Source: Deltaproteobacteria bacterium (GTDB lineage: Bacteria; Desulfobacterota; Syntrophia; Syntrophales; UBA5619). Taken from it: a DNA stretch of 42,848 nucleotides. The position numbers and the translations under genes are program-made. This document shows, piece after piece, positions 41,985 to 42,848 of this stretch; within the stretch, counting starts at the first letter, position 1, and each line of letters begins with the position of its first letter. The stretch is from NCBI GenBank assembly GCA_021817825.1, contig JAKAFS010000026.1, forward strand, positions 1 to 42,848. Direction: 5' to 3'. The notes beneath the pieces were generated by a model, which did no database searches, had not been told where the DNA came from, and saw nothing but the letters and a program-made list of their open reading frames with translations.

Positions 41985-42848
41985 GCCTGCCCAGCGAGCG
42001 AACGACCCGTTGCTCGTTGAAACTGTAAAGCACCAGCAACAATGCCGCCAGAAGCAGCCCCGCCGATACCAGGAAGATCGTCTCGATCGATCCCGAAATC
42101 GAACGGACGCAAAGGGCAACGAACCTGTCGAAATCGCCCAGGATCGCCGGGGAGATCCCCTCGCGGATGGTGGCAATCTTCAGGGGATTGGCGATCACTC
42201 CGGGATTTTTGACGAGTTCCGCGACGGAGGCCGGCAATTGCCCCAGAGAAATACCCCTCATTCCGGAATTCATCTCGGCGATGAGGATGGCGCCAAAGAT
42301 TGCCGAACCGATGGAGCCGCCCAGGCTCCGGAAGAACTGCATAAGCGAGATTACCACCCCGATCTGCTGGGGAGGAAATAGACTCTGCGGGGCTACCATG
42401 AAGATGGGAAAGGTCAGTCCCAGTCCGATTCCGGCGAGGGAGGAAAAGGCGATCAGGGCCGGTGTCGTCGAAACTGCACCGAAAAAGCCGAAGCAGAACA
42501 TCCCCAGGGAGGATAGAAAAAGCCCGCCGACGGCAACGGCTTTGAAACGTCTGAACCTGGAAACCAGCATGCCTGCGACATTGCTCGCCAGAATCATGGA
42601 GACCATCATGGGCATCATGATAAATCCCGATTTGGTTGCGCTTTCTCCGCGCACGCTCTGTAGGTAGAGCGGGAAATAGATGGCCGCTCCGAAGACCGCC
42701 ATATTCCCCAGGGAAGAGGCGATGGCCGACACAGAAAAGATCTTCTCCTGAAAAAAGTGAAGCGAAAGGAGGGGCTCGCGGGAACGCTTCTCGATGCGCA
42801 GGAAGAGGATGAACATGGCGATGGAAAAGACCGAAAGCGCCACCATGT
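41968..42848 (-). CDS. Partial MFS exporter of the DHA2 (EmrB/QacA) type, C-terminal part
   Basis: The C-terminal ~293 residues of a major-facilitator drug exporter; the start lies beyond the right edge. Seven or more membrane segments are visible (MVALSVFSIAMFILFL, FSVSAIASSLGNMAVFGAAIYFPLYLQSV, SSLAGIGLGLTFPIFM, VSAGLLLAALLLVLYSF), with the 14-helix DHA2 pattern QSVRGESATKSGFIMMPMMVSMILASNVAGMLVSRF and QQIGVVISLMQFFRSLGGSIGSAIFGAIL. Such transporters pump drugs, dyes or peptides out using proton motive force. The tail overlaps yheU by 17 bp on the opposite strand. Confidence 0.88.
   Translation of the reverse strand, partial: MVALSVFSIAMFILFLRIEKRSREPLLSLHFFQEKIFSVSAIASSLGNMAVFGAAIYFPLYLQSVRGESATKSGFIMMPMMVSMILASNVAGMLVSRFRRFKAVAVGGLFLSSLGMFCFGFFGAVSTTPALIAFSSLAGIGLGLTFPIFMVAPQSLFPPQQIGVVISLMQFFRSLGGSIGSAIFGAILIAEMNSGMRGISLGQLPASVAELVKNPGVIANPLKIATIREGISPAILGDFDRFVALCVRSISGSIETIFLVSAGLLLAALLLVLYSFNEQRVVRSLGRLKKRQ

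Overview
The window looks like a chromosomal piece from an anaerobic, high-GC Gram-negative bacterium, most likely a Deltaproteobacterium of the Syntrophales/Desulfobacterota type. The grounds are a selenocysteine-containing periplasmic formate dehydrogenase, an ADP-forming acyl-CoA synthetase, class I FBPase beside a class II aldolase, a CFI-box sorting domain and abundant outer-membrane and lipoprotein genes. No marker gene fixes the taxonomy, so this is inference from gene content.

Layout. 1-933: accessory region on the minus strand with a partial ribbon-helix-helix protein and a BrnT/CopG-type toxin-antitoxin pair whose promoter carries a palindrome. 1061-6631: minus-strand operon for a sugar or polyol ABC importer (ATPase, binding protein, two permeases) ending in a zinc alcohol dehydrogenase; its internal 366-bp gap is filled with palindromic repeats. 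6985-12477: formate dehydrogenase operon fdhG(Sec)-fdhH-fdhI-fdhE, preceded by an outer-membrane porin gene (12544-13815). 14205-19056: plus-strand trehalose operon (GH15 hydrolase, membrane-anchored trehalose-6-phosphate synthase, trehalose-phosphatase). 19227-21591: three-gene operon with its own near-consensus promoter, encoding a MinD/ParA-like ATPase, a degenerate J-domain/RodZ-like HTH protein and a one-pass SPOR protein; this is my best candidate for an undescribed system. 21604-23961: fba-fbp gluconeogenic pair (minus). 24286-27029: recQ, a Slp-type lipoprotein and tRNA-Leu(CAG). 27185-28117: ribF. 28221-31927: minus-strand operon with a membrane cytochrome c, a free-standing I9 protease propeptide and a secreted subtilase with a CFI-box C-terminus. 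32171-34351: ADP-forming acyl-CoA synthetase. 34564-37525: DUF4384 exported protein, soluble PAS histidine kinase and NarL-type regulator. 37766-40935: NfeD/SPFH pair, a voltage-gated-like K+ channel and a LEA-type lipoprotein. 41043-42848: HAD phosphatase, YheU-family protein and a partial DHA2-type MFS exporter.

How it fits together. Formate oxidation in the periplasm feeds electrons to the quinone pool or a reverse electron-transfer chain, while acyl-CoA synthetase, Fba and Fbp fit growth on short organic acids with gluconeogenesis. Trehalose synthesis, the K+ channel, the LEA protein and NfeD/SPFH are all consistent with osmotic and envelope stress handling, though this grouping is inference. 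Several near-consensus sigma-70 promoters (TTGACA/TATACT-like) can be read directly, and they divide the window into the transcription units given above.
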